Of a stretch of 64,000 nt of DNA, positions 12,151-23,643 are shown piece after piece. Under the pieces are notes generated by a model. The model ran no database searches. It had not been told where the DNA came from and was given only the letters and a program-made list of their open reading frames with translations. Every line of letters begins with the position of its first letter. Position 1 is the stretch's first letter. The translations under genes and the position numbers were made by a program. The stretch comes from Trichopria drosophilae. Lineage: Eukaryota; Arthropoda; Insecta; Hymenoptera; Diapriidae. The stretch is from positions 206,954,001-207,018,000 of the forward strand of contig CM059583.1 of NCBI GenBank assembly GCA_030407085.1. Reading direction: 5' to 3'.

Positions 12151-13960
12151 ACAAAAAATAAAAAGTTAGACAGAATGGAAGTATGTAATAATGAGAATTA
12201 CCTCAGTCGGAAATGTCACACGTGTACCCTTGACAAGGCACAATGAAACACGTTGATGAAAAATAACAACAAAAAGACGATAAGTAATGTTATTACTGTC
12301 ACGTCTTACTTCTATAAGTATAATTAAAAAATTTGAAAGGTACTTCAATCAACGAATTAAACGGAATTTTTCAACATTCTTCATTCAGTCGATAGGTTTC
12401 GGCTTCAACTCCCAACGTATCGAGTCTCTCAAACATATGCCTCTAGTTTTTTTAAAGATCTTAAAAGAATTTAAAAATCATAAAAATCTTGTCTGTTCGT
12501 TTGACATAATAATTGTGATATACAGAAAAATATTGTTAGTTATAGCGACTTTGTAAAAGTAATTAAATCAGAAATAAAAAATAATAATAAAACCAATAAA
12601 CCAATGTTTGTTGCAAGTTAGTAATCTTAAATAGTTACGCCAACTATCGAAATTTGTAAAACCTGTTTCTTACTGCTTTTTGTAGTTGAGTAACAAAAGG
12701 AAACTTCTAACCTTTTGAGCTGCAACCGATGGGGGAGACTAAAAGTGTTTTAATAGAATATTTTTTACGGTTTATTATGTATTTAGAGTCAATGGAATCG
12801 AATCCGAAAAAAATTGTCGTTCTGAGATAGCTTGGTCGCCATCTTAAATAAACGCTGCAAATACGGCATTTCTTTTAGTTTTCTAAATCCTTTTTCTACA
12901 GTAAAAATCTGACAACAGCTTTTTTGCATAAAAAAAGATAAAGCGGTAAATTAGATAAGTTCATAGGTTCAATTATTACGAATGAGAGTACTAAATGTGA
13001 TATGAAAGTACTAAAAATGTAATGCTGATTTTGGGGGTCTACCTCATAGTTATTGTTGACGTACAAATTGAAAAGATTTTCTCAATAATGAATTTACTAG
13101 TTGTATTTACGTAGCACTGTATTGTAAGGTGTACTAAATATTAGTGGCGCTCAAAGTAAAGGTAACTAAAAGTAACAAAAGTAGATGCCAACTAACCTAA
13201 AATAATAACGCCAACAAAAATTTAGGCGGGGCATATTTAATACTTTTTTTTGATTGAGCAATAACTTCACTCGTAAATTGGTATATAAATTGCTTTACTA
13301 CAGAAGTGAAAAATGTTGGAATAGTTGGATCTTTGGATCTTTGGATCATGCACTTCAAGATCATCTTCCGTGTGTTTATAAACATTTTGCTGGTGAAAGT
13401 AAACAATTAGTGTTTTTTATTTTACATTCTAATGAGGCTTACGAAACAATATTCTTAATTAAACAACTTTTTTCTAAAATAAAACATTTCTTCCTTTTAT
13501 GGGGTTGCTTTAGACATTTTTAGAACTTCTTTGTTATTTTTTCAGGAATTTTAAATGTTTCAATGGTATTATAGAATCAGTAGAAGATAAAACACTCTTC
13601 GCACTCTCATCATTGATCATTAAAGACAGATATTTACTAGAATATATAACATTTAAGAGGGATAGCATTTTTGTCTTTGAAACATCCATATTTATTACAA
13701 ATTTGTGGAATCAGTATGCCATCAGTGGTGCCTTGCTCCTGTTGTTACTATTGATTACTTTTAAGGGACTAAAATTTATCGCCAGTACAGAGCCAGTAGC
13801 GAGACGGCTCAGAAGATCATTACTGGCGTTTGGTGCTGCTTTAGTGCTAGTCATACGAGAAGTATTGATTGTACTATCAAAATCTGAAGTAGCCCAGGGA
13901 GAAAATCGACCGAGAAAAACTACATTGGTTTAATAAAATATCTGCATGCTTTGAATTTTT
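12151..13960. other. AT-rich non-coding stretch with unassigned open frames
   Basis: Open frames at 13254-13523 and 13613-13933 (the latter 106 codons, with a leucine-rich hydrophobic run) have no recognisable family, and base composition there matches the flanks. They could be relics of an old gene or transposon but cannot be supported as genes. Confidence 0.4.
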
Positions 13961-13974
13961 CTAGAAAATTTTTT

Positions 13975-14165
13975 GTGATGACCAAAACTCGTATTTTAGG
14001 TCAGAAATAATGCAAATTTTTGTTAAGATGGTAGTGATGGAAAGGTTGGATTATTTTAAGATTTGTCGAAAAAAATGAGAACCAAAGTGGAAAGATTCGA
14101 TGTGCCGGGAGTTGAATCCGGAATCTTTCTATTATAGGTCGAATGCTCTGCTAACTAAGCAGCGT
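13975..14165 (-). mobile_element. tRNA-derived SINE-like repeat, copy 1
   Basis: Read on the minus strand, about 14165-14094 resembles a tRNA. There is a D-arm-like GCTTAGTTAGCAGAGC, then TTCGACCTATAATAGAA as a possible anticodon arm, then a B-box-like CCGGATTCAACTCCCGG. The acceptor stem does not pair. The AT-rich body that follows (13975-14093) is shared with 56535-56675, including GAAATAATGCAAATTTT, AAAAAATGAGAACCA and AGTGGAAAGATTC. This suggests a SINE whose head is tRNA-like. Confidence 0.6.
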
Positions 14166-14380
14166 TAATCATCAAAAACGTTGATAAAATATTTAGTGAT
14201 TATTTAATTACAAACACAAAAATATATTTATTTAATTTACATTAGTTTAAATTTAACCAGTTCCTGACTAGTCAACTGTAATTAAAACTGACTAGTAAAC
14301 AAACCATTTAGTTTTCAAACAATCCCTCTAAATTCTTTAGAGTCCAAATTTACTCCAAGCGGCAGTGAAAACTGAAAACC

Positions 14381-14444
14381 TCCATTTGGAATGAACATTC
14401 ACTATTACAAAGCGTGAATGTTATCCTATTCCAATGGCTTGATT
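14381..14444. repeat. Imperfect hairpin
   Basis: CCATTTGGAATGAACATTCAC is followed by GTGAATGTTATCCTATTCCAATGG in reverse complement, with a loop of about 17 bases. It may be a MITE core related to the neighbouring elements. Confidence 0.4.
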
Positions 14445-14855
14445 TTTATTACTCTGTACTTAAGATTGAAATCCTCTACATAAAATTCCACTTCGCAAGA
14501 GTAGACCCAGCGTCCTATTACTGTCAGGAATACTGGCCAATGCTCTAATTCTGGTTGAATTTCCACTGGAAAAGTAAAACAGTTAACTCATTGACTGCGG
14601 AAATGTGTGGATTTTTGATGATAATAAAGCAACTAAATTATTCAAAAAGTTTCCTCCGCTATTATATTTTTACACGGGTTCGAACGTGCGTCATTGAAAT
14701 GTCATACTCGAACCTTTCAAACACATTTTTTAGAAATTTCGATAATTTGATATTTAATAATCATAGTCAAGATTCAACCACTTTATGACAAACTAAATTA
14801 AGTTTGAGGAAATCTGAAATTGTAACCGATCTATTTCCTACTGCTCCCATGTTCC

Positions 14856-15054
14856 ACTCTAAATTTTTTAAAGTGAAAGGTGAGCCACTCTCCGTTAAAG
14901 GTGACTTTTGCACTATTCCAAAGCGGAAATTTCACTTTGTTAGAGTGGCAGATTTCCATCCACTATTAGAAAAGTGAAATTTCCTCTTTAAAAATAGTGA
15001 AAACGTCACTTTTATCAGAAAGTGGCTCAACTTTCACTTTACGAAATTTAGAGT
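14856..15054. mobile_element. MITE with ACTCTAAATTT inverted ends
   Basis: The left arm ACTCTAAATTTTTTAAAGTG, continuing through AAAGGTGAGCCACTCT, is mirrored at the right by AGTGGCTCAACTTTCACTTT and AAATTTAGAGT. The arms are about 40 bp. Smaller inverted segments (GTGAAATTTCC and complement) fill the interior. It lies 3 bp from the next MITE. Confidence 0.8.
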
Positions 15055-15057
15055 ATA

Positions 15058-15317
15058 CACAGAGAGAAAAAAATTGTTAATGGAACCACGAAAAAATAGT
15101 AAAATCAAATTTAACCTCTTAAGTAGTAGAATTAACTGTATGTAAAGTTAGAGTCGATATTTGAGGTTATGTACGAACCATTTAACCATCGGAAAATAGT
15201 AAATGGAACAATTTTATTGTACTGTTTACCATGGAAATAGTTAATGCAACAACTTTTCTTATTTACGCGTTTTACTATTACAAAAAGGTTCCGTTAACTA
15301 TTTCTTTTCTCTCTGGG
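15058..15317. mobile_element. CACTGAGAG-family MITE with TA target-site duplication, copy 1
   Basis: The ends CACAGAGAGAAAAAAATTG and its complement CTATTTCTTTTCTCTCTGGG bound 260 bp. Both sides carry TA (15056-15057 and 15318-15319). TTAATGGAACC follows the left end and GGTTCCGTTAA precedes the right. The TA duplication is characteristic of Tc1/mariner-type elements. The copy at 23644-24068 shares both ends. Confidence 0.85.
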
Positions 15318-15414
15318 TAGGTCTATGAAATGTCCATGCAATCTTAATGATCCCAACAAGACAGTATTCTGTAGACGCAGGTCAAGACGAGACTAAAAAA
15401 ACAAAAATGTATTA

Positions 15415-15623
15415 CAGTAGGACCTCTCTTATTCTAATTAGTAAAGTTTTTCAAAATGGCGCCGACCTCTCTTATTCTAATTTTCCCCTTACCCCCACTT
15501 ACTTTTCTTGCGAGCTTGTGATTCGTGGGCAATATTTTTCGTTGACGTTTCGTGTAATAGTGGGAGAAGACTTGTGGAGGAACGATTAGAATAAGAGAGG
15601 TTCGAATAAGAGAGGTCCTACTG
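15415..15623. mobile_element. pogo/Tigger-like MITE
   Basis: A perfect 20-bp terminal inverted repeat, CAGTAGGACCTCTCTTATTC and its complement, bounds 209 bp. A second inner copy of the CCTCTCTTATTCTAA motif (near 15469) and its mirror (AGAATAAGAGAGG near 15587) make the ends double. Ends beginning CAGT with CCTC are typical of pogo/Tigger elements, and the left flank is TA. The right flank is AA, so the duplication has decayed or the boundary is a base off. It sits 113 bp upstream of the NK6 exon. Confidence 0.85.
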
Positions 15624-15716
15624 AATTGACATACTATCGAACTGAAGTACTATTTAATTAAGAATGATTGAAATATCTGAATTCCAAGTAGTTACTCTAA
15701 AAGAGTTCTAATCAGG

Positions 15717-15736
15717 ATTGGTTTGTTATTTTCCAG
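15717..15736 (+). promoter_or_regulatory. Splice acceptor of the NK6 terminal exon
   Basis: A T-rich tract ending in TTCCAG directly precedes the in-frame VWFQ codons. The reading frame upstream no longer matches a homeodomain, so the intron boundary falls here. The missing upstream exon should end with codons for SQVK. Confidence 0.85.
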
Positions 15737-15943
15737 GTGTGGTTCCAGAACCGGCGGACGAAGTGGCGCAAGAAGCACGCGGCAGAAATGGCCACTGCCA
15801 AGAGGCGACAAGAAGAGGTTGAGGGTGTCGTGGCCGAGGGTGAGGACGGTTGCAGCGACTCGGAAGCTGGCGACGGAAGCGGAAACGGTGATACCGCGGC
15901 GAAGAGACTACGAAGAGAACTCGAGCAGCAATATGGACCGTGA
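15737..15943 (+). CDS. HGTX: Terminal coding exon of an NK6-class homeodomain transcription factor (partial gene)
   Basis: The exon encodes 68 residues beginning [20 protein letters not shown], the end of homeodomain recognition helix 3 plus the segment just C-terminal to it. In the sequence, W48, F49, N51 and R53 of the homeodomain are intact. The HAAEMATAK extension is diagnostic of NK6 proteins (vertebrate NKX6.1/6.2, Drosophila HGTX). It is followed by an acidic stretch ([16 protein letters not shown]) and a basic [13 protein letters not shown] end, then TGA. The exon is preceded by a pyrimidine-rich tract and TTCCAG. It opens in phase 0 between homeodomain residues 46 and 47, a common homeobox intron position, so the GTG at 15737 is Val47 and not a start codon. 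NK6 proteins bind TTAAT-type sites in the nucleus and pattern motor neurons. The first 46 homeodomain residues and the N-terminus were not found in the window. Confidence 0.95.
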   Translation: MWFQNRRTKWRKKHAAEMATAKRRQEEVEGVVAEGEDGCSDSEAGDGSGNGDTAAKRLRRELEQQYGP

Positions 15944-18900
15944 ACGAGAAGAAACGACCCACCGAGTTCCTGTCTCGTGTTTCAAGAAAGGCGTGGCCAA
16001 TCGGAACCAGGGGCGGTGCCTCCCCAGCATCCGGACTCCCGGTCCAGACAATCTCCTCTCTCTGTCTTTCATTCCTTGATCCCCTCTCTTCCACTCCTTT
16101 CTTTTCTCATTTTATCTTATATTTCCCTACTCCTTGAAATTCTCCCTCCATTGTTCCCGAGACTATCTTCGATCAGAGGCAACTAACTCTTTCTTCCTCG
16201 CCCTGTAACCACTGGGTCTCGTCTTTGTCGGACCTCGTTCTCTTTCCCCTGTAACTTGTTTCTTTTTTACAATTGCTGTAACCAGTTTTTCACTCTCTTT
16301 CTCTTGTTGTGGAAAAACCTTCTGCAGCTGCCGATTACTTGTTCTGGCCTTATACGAGTCTGGAGCGCAGTCGATGACGATTGGCCCGAGGAGGAATTCA
16401 TGAACATTCCTGTTTTTTTACACCACTTCGGACGTGATATAGAGCGAAGCAGATTTTCTTCCTTCTTAACGATTTCGCAAGAAAACTGTCAAGATGACAT
16501 TTCGCTCTGATTAAATTGCAGCGTAGTATTGTACTTCGAAAAAAACAAACTTCATTTTTGTTAATTCGATCCTTGCGAAATGTACTTTACCCACTATTTC
16601 GTCGAAGCACTAAATTATTGTAATCTCTTGCCTTTAGTAACATCGGTATTAACTCTGAATGCTATCTTCCTTTGACATCATCAAACTAATCGGATTTGTG
16701 AAATCTATAAAAAAGCTTCTCACATCAAATGTTTGCGTTCGATGGAGCAATTGTTTCCTATTTAATTCAAGTTTTTCATTTTTTCTCAATGTTCACTGCT
16801 GCTAAAAGATTTGGAAACTCTTGCATTTTTAGATATTCAAATTCAAACCTGAATATCTGAGAAACTCCTCGTTTAATCTGAAACAATCCAACGGCATGTG
16901 ATAGATCAGAGCAAGTGCTAACTCAAGTGCTAAACATTTCCTAGTTTTTGCGAATTTTTTATTTTCAATTATTCAAATGCAACATTTTTTAAATTCATTA
17001 AACTTGAAAAGTAATTTGTATATGTTCTATCGTCGCATGTGTATTTGATAAAAAGCAGTATATTTTTCATATAAATTCTCTAACATAGTAAATTACATTA
17101 CTGTGAAAGTCTAATTTTTATTACGTAAACAAAAACAAAAATGGTTATTAAAATATCAGAAGATGTTGTCAATGTTTTGGTCAAAATTTGACTAAAGGCG
17201 ATTTTTTAAATTTCTACTTTTTATTAGCGTTGAACGTTCAGGTTTTATCAATTTTAAAAAATGTTACAGCTCATTGATTGAGAATAAAAAATCGTAAAAA
17301 TCAATAAATATGTAATGGTAAAACAATGGAACATAAAAAAGTACAGGATACTCTGTAGCACAAGTGGAGTTAGTATTTCATCTGATCATTCAAATGTCGG
17401 TGGAATCCGTGAACGAGTTTTTAACACGTGAAGGTAGGAAAAATGAAAGTTCTCGAATAAGAACCTCTGAATTCAAAGATAATTGGAATGCAAACAAATC
17501 TAGATTTATTTTATTTGAGAATCATGATTTGCAAACTGTTACTTACTCTGTAATTTTGAATTCAGCCATTAAAATGGCGAAATCGTAAACGAAAAGTAGG
17601 TTACTTATTTTATTAGTAATAAATCTGGCTAATAAATAAATAAATAATTTTGCAATATTACATATAATGTAAAATTATTCCACGAGATTAACGGCAAATT
17701 ATTAAATTATTTGATTCTATGAAATAATTAGGAAAATTATTTGCAATTTCCAGATTGGCATTTGATTTCGATGTCTACTTTTTACGAGATTTACTGAATT
17801 AATTGTTCTTAATGGTAAAGAAATGTAATAGTAAGAACCTATTAAATACCTCAAGATATATTTTAAAGCAAGAGATGTTTTAATTTGTTTTTTAGTCTTA
17901 CAAAACCTTTTCGTAATATTCGATACCATGTCTCATTAGTAGTTAAAGTTAAATTTCTTCTGATTCGATATCGACTGAAAATGTTCAATCTTGAAGCAGG
18001 TCAGTTCCTCTTTTTTGTCATAAATTTTATTGGGTGCATTTTACGAAAGAAGCATTATTTAATACCATACAGAACCCGTCTTATTTGGCTTATTATGTAT
18101 CGTAACTAATATTAATATTTGAATTAATCTAGAAAATCTGCATCGTACGATCACGACAGGAATTTCATATAAAAAACTGCGTTTCTTGTAAAGAAAGACA
18201 TGGCGTAATACACTGCATCGATGCAGTTAGTAAATTAATTACGCGAGCGAAGGAAGTAATAAAAATCGAAACGTATACTTCGCTATAAAAAAAAGCGAAA
18301 CCATGTAAATATTTTGTAGATATGCTGAACGTAAGGTAATGTGATCCGCGATAAGTGACACTTAAAATGCAAAATCGACGTAGTTGAATGTATTTATTTA
18401 TGCGAGATTGTTCGTCGATCTCGAAAAACAATCGAATGACGAATTCAAAGAAGAGAATTGTATAAATTGCGGGAGAGTAAAGACCTCAAACATCGCAAAG
18501 TCACCGTTTTGTAACATTTGCGTAACGTAATGGGGCCGACGCACGTGACACGCACTTGTTATACGATTATGATATGCGAATACTAAAAACGATATAATTT
18601 AAAAAGACTTTCTGTACAATCGCGAACGTTTCCGTTGCAATTTGATGCAATTTATAGGGGATGTTACAATGAAATAAAAAAAATATTTAGATACGACTGA
18701 AATAAGGCGAGATAAATTTTAATAAATGACCATACGCATACTTAAACACGATTGTCGAAAATGAAAGGATTTCGTATTAAAAAGTTGAGTAAATTAAGCG
18801 CACGGATATCCTAGACTTATTGCAACATGTAGATGAACCGATGTAATTTTGGTCTCATCGACACCGGCTCGAGTATTATATATATATATGAATATATTTA

Positions 18901-19045
18901 TAACCTCTGTACAGTACCAAAATGAATATTGTTAACTAAACGCATAGAGAGCTAAATTGTGTAAAAATATTGTATAAAATATACATACGTGTTACCTGCA
19001 GCTTATGTACTATATCCCGAAATGAATAAATGGCCAAACACAATA
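15944..19045 (+). other. Probable 3' UTR of the NK6 gene
   Basis: After the TGA the sequence is C/T-rich to about 16260 and then AT-rich without a convincing coding frame. Candidate AATAAA signals lie at about 17634-17650, 18673-18678 and 19025-19030. The last, AATGAATAAATGGCC, follows a segment (18160-19020) with a more complex, less repetitive composition and is followed by a T-rich stretch after about 19070. This is the best guess for the transcript end. The extent is inferred from signals only. A shorter UTR using an earlier site is equally possible. Confidence 0.4.
19025..19030 (+). terminator. Candidate polyadenylation signal AATAAA
   Basis: A canonical hexamer lies about 3.1 kb after the NK6 stop codon, with a T-rich downstream element at roughly 19070-19090. 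It was chosen over earlier AATAAA strings because the sequence before it resembles a distal 3' UTR. There is no transcript evidence. Confidence 0.35.
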
Positions 19046-19440
19046 TTGTAATTGAATTAAGATATCTTTGAACTTTATTTTTTATCCCTTCCTGTATGGT
19101 AGTTAGTTTTTATAACATATTACTTCCAGAGCAAACTCTTTTAGTTGTATGGTTTGAACGACTGCCAATAAGAACGATTGCCAATGTTTCAACTGGTTGT
19201 CATGTGGGGTTCTAATCATGCAGGCCGAATATCGTCATATCGCCAATTTATGTATTATTGAAATATATGATTCTAAATTATTAAATAATTACCCGGTCAC
19301 TATAGAACCAGGTCATTGACCCAAAACATGAATAAAAAAAGTTATTAATTCAAAATAAAACGCTTAAACGAGATTCTTTTATATTCATTTTGATACAAAC
19401 GTTTCTGTTCATCTCCATCTTTATTTTAAAGAAATTTCCT
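19046..19440. other. AT-rich sequence after the presumed NK6 transcript end
   Basis: There is no gene or clear repeat here. The sequence is AT-rich and non-coding up to the next dispersed repeat. Confidence 0.4.
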
Positions 19441-19447
19441 TTTCAAC

Positions 19448-19605
19448 ACTCCGGGAGTAGAACTCGATTTTGCGCCCTGCAGAGAAATTTATTACTATTC
19501 TGGGGGAAATTATGTGGAGCCGTGCTTCGCTCTTGCGACAAACTTAACAATCGTTGAAAATCGATAGTTGCGTCCTTGTTGCATAATATACTATAGTTTT
19601 TGCTT
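19448..19605 (+). repeat. Copy 2 of the CTCCGGGAGTAGA repeat
   Basis: The copy begins CTCCGGGAGTAGAACTCGAT and TTTGCGCCCTGCAG, then continues to GTGCTTCGCTCTTGCGACAA and TGCGTCCTTGTTGCATAA. The second half is reverse-complementary to 48889-48960 (AACAAGGGCGCAATTACCGA). The first half matches 49060-49103 in the same inverted sense. It is therefore a full-length member of a repeat of about 150-210 bp. Confidence 0.75.
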
Positions 19606-21290
19606 TTTTAATGACAAGGGCCACGATCTGTGGCCGAAATTAATATTATTATGTCATACAATTTAAACATTCCTCCTTCCCAATTTTTCATTTTAAATTA
19701 ATAATTTTTTTATTCATGATTTGGGTCAATGACTTACTTGTATAGTAACAGTGTAATTATTTATTAATTTTGAATCATATAATTTCGCTACCGGTAGAGA
19801 AAATTTGCACATTAATTATTAAAATGTGTTGTTTGTTAATGAAAAATAGGGGGTACTATTTTTTTTATCTACAAAGTTATAAACAGTAGAAAATTTCACG
19901 AGTTTCATAACTTGTTAACAGCAACATCTACGCATTCTAATTGTTCTAAATTTCTTTAGTTTTGTAGTAGTGTGTGTGATCTTTCTCACAAAACTTTGAA
20001 AATTAACAAAATGGTGGTTGGGTTTTTGAAAAATCATAAAACTTGATTTTTACATAATTTTTAACAATTTTTTGTGTTTAGGCAGATAATGTAAAAAGGA
20101 TATTATTTCAATAAGATCAGAAAGAATTATTTGACTAAAAAAAAAGAATGGACGTTTGTTCTCCGTGGTGAATGAGTTCAACCCAAAAGATTCTTGCACA
20201 TCTAAAGTCTTTTTCGTAATGTTTCAGAAATATTTCCCGATTATTTTAAGATGTAAAAGAAAAAAATCACCCTATGAAACTTAAATTAGCCAAATATTTC
20301 GATAGTGTATGGCTACGTAAATATACAGTGAATAATAATTCTCAGAAAAATGAATTTTTGTAGTGGTGACTTCTTTTTATATTTGAAATACAAAAACGTT
20401 GTTTGTTTGGTTTGTTGATATCAATATTACTTAGACCAAAAAAGTACACTATTATTTTTCATCAAATTTCGACGTTGCAGATCTTAAACATCAATCGATG
20501 CAATAGAAAAATTTGTGTATGTGATCCATACTAGATTATGGGGATTATGGATTTAAAGATTTTCCATAATTGTTTCTAGCTAGTTTGTATGCTATTGAGG
20601 TGCTGGGAAGACCAGGACGATCGTCATCTTCAGCGTTTACATCTTTTTGTAGATTCCTTATAATACCACTCGTAATTGTGAGTTCCATTGTTGTAAATTT
20701 ACCAAAAACCAGAATTAATATTTCTAAAAAACGTCCTACTCGGTTCGTTTCTACTGGGGTTGTTATTACATTTTAGAGTTTACTCTGTCTTACAAGAAAA
20801 TAAAAATTTAATACGGCTATAAAAGTATAAATACTTTTCAGATGTTAGACCAATAAAATTAATCCCCCCACCTTCGAACAAAATGTACCTGAGTTTTTCA
20901 AGACCATTTGTATATTCACAAATTTGGTTACGAATACCAATCGAACTATTTGAAAATCATAACTCAGTTATGTCATGGTAGACTTTTATGCAGATGTTTT
21001 TATCCAGAGGACACCAAATGTAATAAAAAATTATTAATCGCATAGGGTACTCAAGAGATAAAAAAAATAGAATTAAAATGTCCAATAAATTGATAATTAG
21101 TATGAATTTAATAGGTCAAATAATAACGCAGGTTAATATTTAATATTTTGTTCTAACTCATTAGGATTATGTCCCTATTTTCTCTTGCGAACTTGGAATG
21201 GCGCTAAAAAAAATAGTAATTCCATGTATTTTTCCCCTTAAATTAGGAATATAAAATTGAAAGTTAAGAGTCGTTATTGTGAATAAACCA
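19606..21290. other. AT-rich non-coding stretch
   Basis: There is no recognisable gene. A 68-codon frame at 20570 has no family match. No repeats were noticed beyond AT tracts. Confidence 0.45.
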
Positions 21291-21295
21291 GTAAC

Positions 21296-21445
21296 AATTA
21301 TTTTTCCACACTCCGAGCGGAAAATTCTATTTTGATCCCTATTTCGTGGGAGCAAAATATATTTAGCCGGGAGCAAAATAAGTTTCTCATACTACGAGCC
21401 CAAAATACTATTTTGCTCCCTATATTGCGGGAGCAAAATAATACA
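21296..21445. repeat. Two tandem units of an ATTTTGCTCCC / GGGAGCAAAAT palindrome
   Basis: CTATTTTGATCCCTATTTCG then TGGGAGCAAAATA (about 21327-21360) recurs 76 bp later as CTATTTTGCTCCCTATATTG then CGGGAGCAAAATA (about 21403-21442). Each unit is itself a hairpin. The start (CACTCCGAGCGGAAAATTC) recalls the CTCCGGGAGTAGA repeat, so it may be a diverged relative. Confidence 0.6.
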
Positions 21446-22840
21446 CACTCAATAATACGTGCAACAAGGGAGAATAGAAAGCGAAGGGAGGTTGTGTTAA
21501 ACTCGCTCACGTCGGCAAATACCTATTTTCTTCCCTAGTTGTACAATGTACTATTTTTTGGTCTGTTGCATTTATCTACAAAATTACGAGTGTCACATAA
21601 AATATTATAAATAAAAATGTAATAATCGTATTGGAAAGTACACATGCTTACATAATTTGATGCGTTGATTACGAATATTAAGGTAATCATTATTTTCAGG
21701 GTGCGAACCTCTTCCGCCATGTTTCATAATAGTCACTGATTTTAAATTCGAGGTTACATTTTTAAAATTCAAGATTTCATTATATGGACAACATTTTATA
21801 AAATAACTCAAAAGCATGCGATAATGTTTATAAGGGGTTTAAGAAAGAAAATTGGTCGATTTCTTCCGGTAAACATCAAACCCCGTGCGATAGACGTCAA
21901 GTTTTTTAAATTATATTTTTTTTATAATGTATTTCTTTTATAATGAATTTTTATTTTTTCCTCATGAATTTTGTACATTACTAAAGAAACTTTTTCTGAT
22001 CTTGGAATCTAAAATGTCGATAGGGAGCGATTATTTTGAATTTTTTTAAAAATATTTGCGTGAAATTGTGTATCAATGTAATAAATAAAATGTTAGAAAA
22101 TGAAAAAAAAACTCCTAAGTTAAGAAACGTTCCCGTAGAATGGATAAATGGATGGAAATAACCAATTTTGTTTGTTAAATACCCGTACAAATATTATGTA
22201 GTGATTTTGTGTTATTTCATGAAGTTTACACCATATTGGATTCGACATCTTAAATTTTATACATCTAAATCCAAATGTGGGATGATTGATTTCAAAAACC
22301 CTCGTATAGCATTGACTTTCAGTATAGAATATTGGATCTGCATTCCATCATGAATGTTAAAATTATAACCTAGAATTGGAGATCAGCATCAGCAAAAATA
22401 CCTTTTCCGACATTTTTGAGACAATTATACCACTATGGATATGAATTTCATCAATAATTTCATCAATAGTTTTGCCACTAAGTTTTAAAGAGGTTACTAG
22501 ATAAAGTCCAGAAATTTCGTGCTCTTGGTGGCTGTTTGGCATGGGTCCTGCAATTTCATTGAACTGAAAAAAAATTCACAAAAAACGATTTTGTTTTATG
22601 ACTATGTCGATCGAAAGAGGCTATCAAAAATAGTGGAATAGGTACGTTCAATTTATTACTACAAAACACAACTATCAACTATCAAGTGAAACTTAATGGG
22701 TTAAAATCACGTAAAAATAAATTTCAGGATTTAATACTTTCTTAATATAATGCCAATTCATTGTACATGAATTTATTGATAATACATTAAAATTTTAATA
22801 ATCACGGGATCACTTTTTAATTATCATACATACGCCTTGA
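21446..22840. other. AT-rich non-coding stretch
   Basis: No gene, repeat boundary or RNA gene could be recognised. Short frames on both strands have no family resemblance. Confidence 0.45.
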
Positions 22841-23420
22841 CGTTGATATATACGGGACCATAATTTAATAACGGATGAACAGTCATTTATTGATTCACCA
22901 TCATTGTCCACGATATATTTCGTATGCCTGATAAATTAATTTTCTCAAATGGATCTCAAGTTCCGAGCAAGGGCCCAACGTCATTCTTAATTACCATTCT
23001 AATATCCTAATCAACGTAAAAGTAGATTGATTTCGTAGGATTCCACTATTCCGGCATTTAAGCATCGGCCCCTGCGTTTAACCTGTACCATGACCTTAAG
23101 AGGAAAGCCTAGGGTAGGAAAGGGCCTTGATTAAATCTCTCCGATTGGAAATCCTCCTTGCGATGATCGTCGACGTCCGTACTCGGATGAATAGCGAGTC
23201 GACCCTGGATTTCTAGGATCCGACCAATCTATGGAGCAACCCTTAAAGCGAGACGATCGAATTGTAACATCCAATCGTTGAAGTATGACAAGGGGCTGAA
23301 AACGACTGCGCTACTTATTTGCGACGAAAGTCACCGAAGCCGACAAAAGTTTACTCCCTTGTTCCTCGGATACGCGGTGACTTAATCCTACTCTTTCAAT
23401 CATTGATGAAAATAGGATTG
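22840..23420. other. GC-richer island, candidate regulatory or exonic DNA
   Basis: About 580 bp of unique-looking sequence stands out from AT-rich flanks, with words such as GATCGTCGACGTCCGTACTC. No frame of useful length is open and no family is recognised. A conserved non-coding element is the favoured reading, by composition alone. Confidence 0.35.
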
Positions 23421-23643
23421 CTTCGAATAATTGTTTAAATCGACATTGTGGGGTAACGTCGATATCCGGACGAATACAGAATTACGAGAAGCTTGGGCAA
23501 TTTTCGTAAAAATTCTGATTTTAGGTTCCTCTCTTTTTGTATTTGAAAATTAAGTTTTATAACACTAATGTTACAAGGTACATCTAATTAAAATTCAATG
23601 AAATTTTCCATTATCGCCGTTAAAGTTGGAACTATTTACTGTA

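Larger units (their letters stand above)
1..15736 (+). other. Probable long intron (or upstream flank) of the NK6 gene
   Basis: Everything before the terminal exon was searched for the homeobox exon that should precede it (residues such as FALEKTFEQ and YLAGPERA) on the plus strand. Nothing matching was seen. NK6 genes in insects commonly have long introns, so this DNA is most simply intronic, containing repeats and candidate enhancers. The intron assignment is inference. It would fail if the missing exon were found inside the window in a form not recognised here. Confidence 0.5.

Noticed and set aside
13613..13933. 106-codon frame with a hydrophobic run as a membrane protein gene
   Set aside because: No family resemblance, AT-rich composition equal to flanks, and no splice or start context.
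14094..14165. A functional tRNA gene
   Set aside because: T- and D-arm resemblance exists but the acceptor stem does not pair, position 33 is not T, and the anticodon arm has a mismatch. A related body repeat at 56.5 kb points to a SINE-like repeat.
15726..16186. Other-frame and minus-strand open frames overlapping the NK6 exon
   Set aside because: They are shadows of the GC-rich NK6 exon and its C/T-rich 3' UTR; only the [10 protein letters not shown] frame is a homeodomain.
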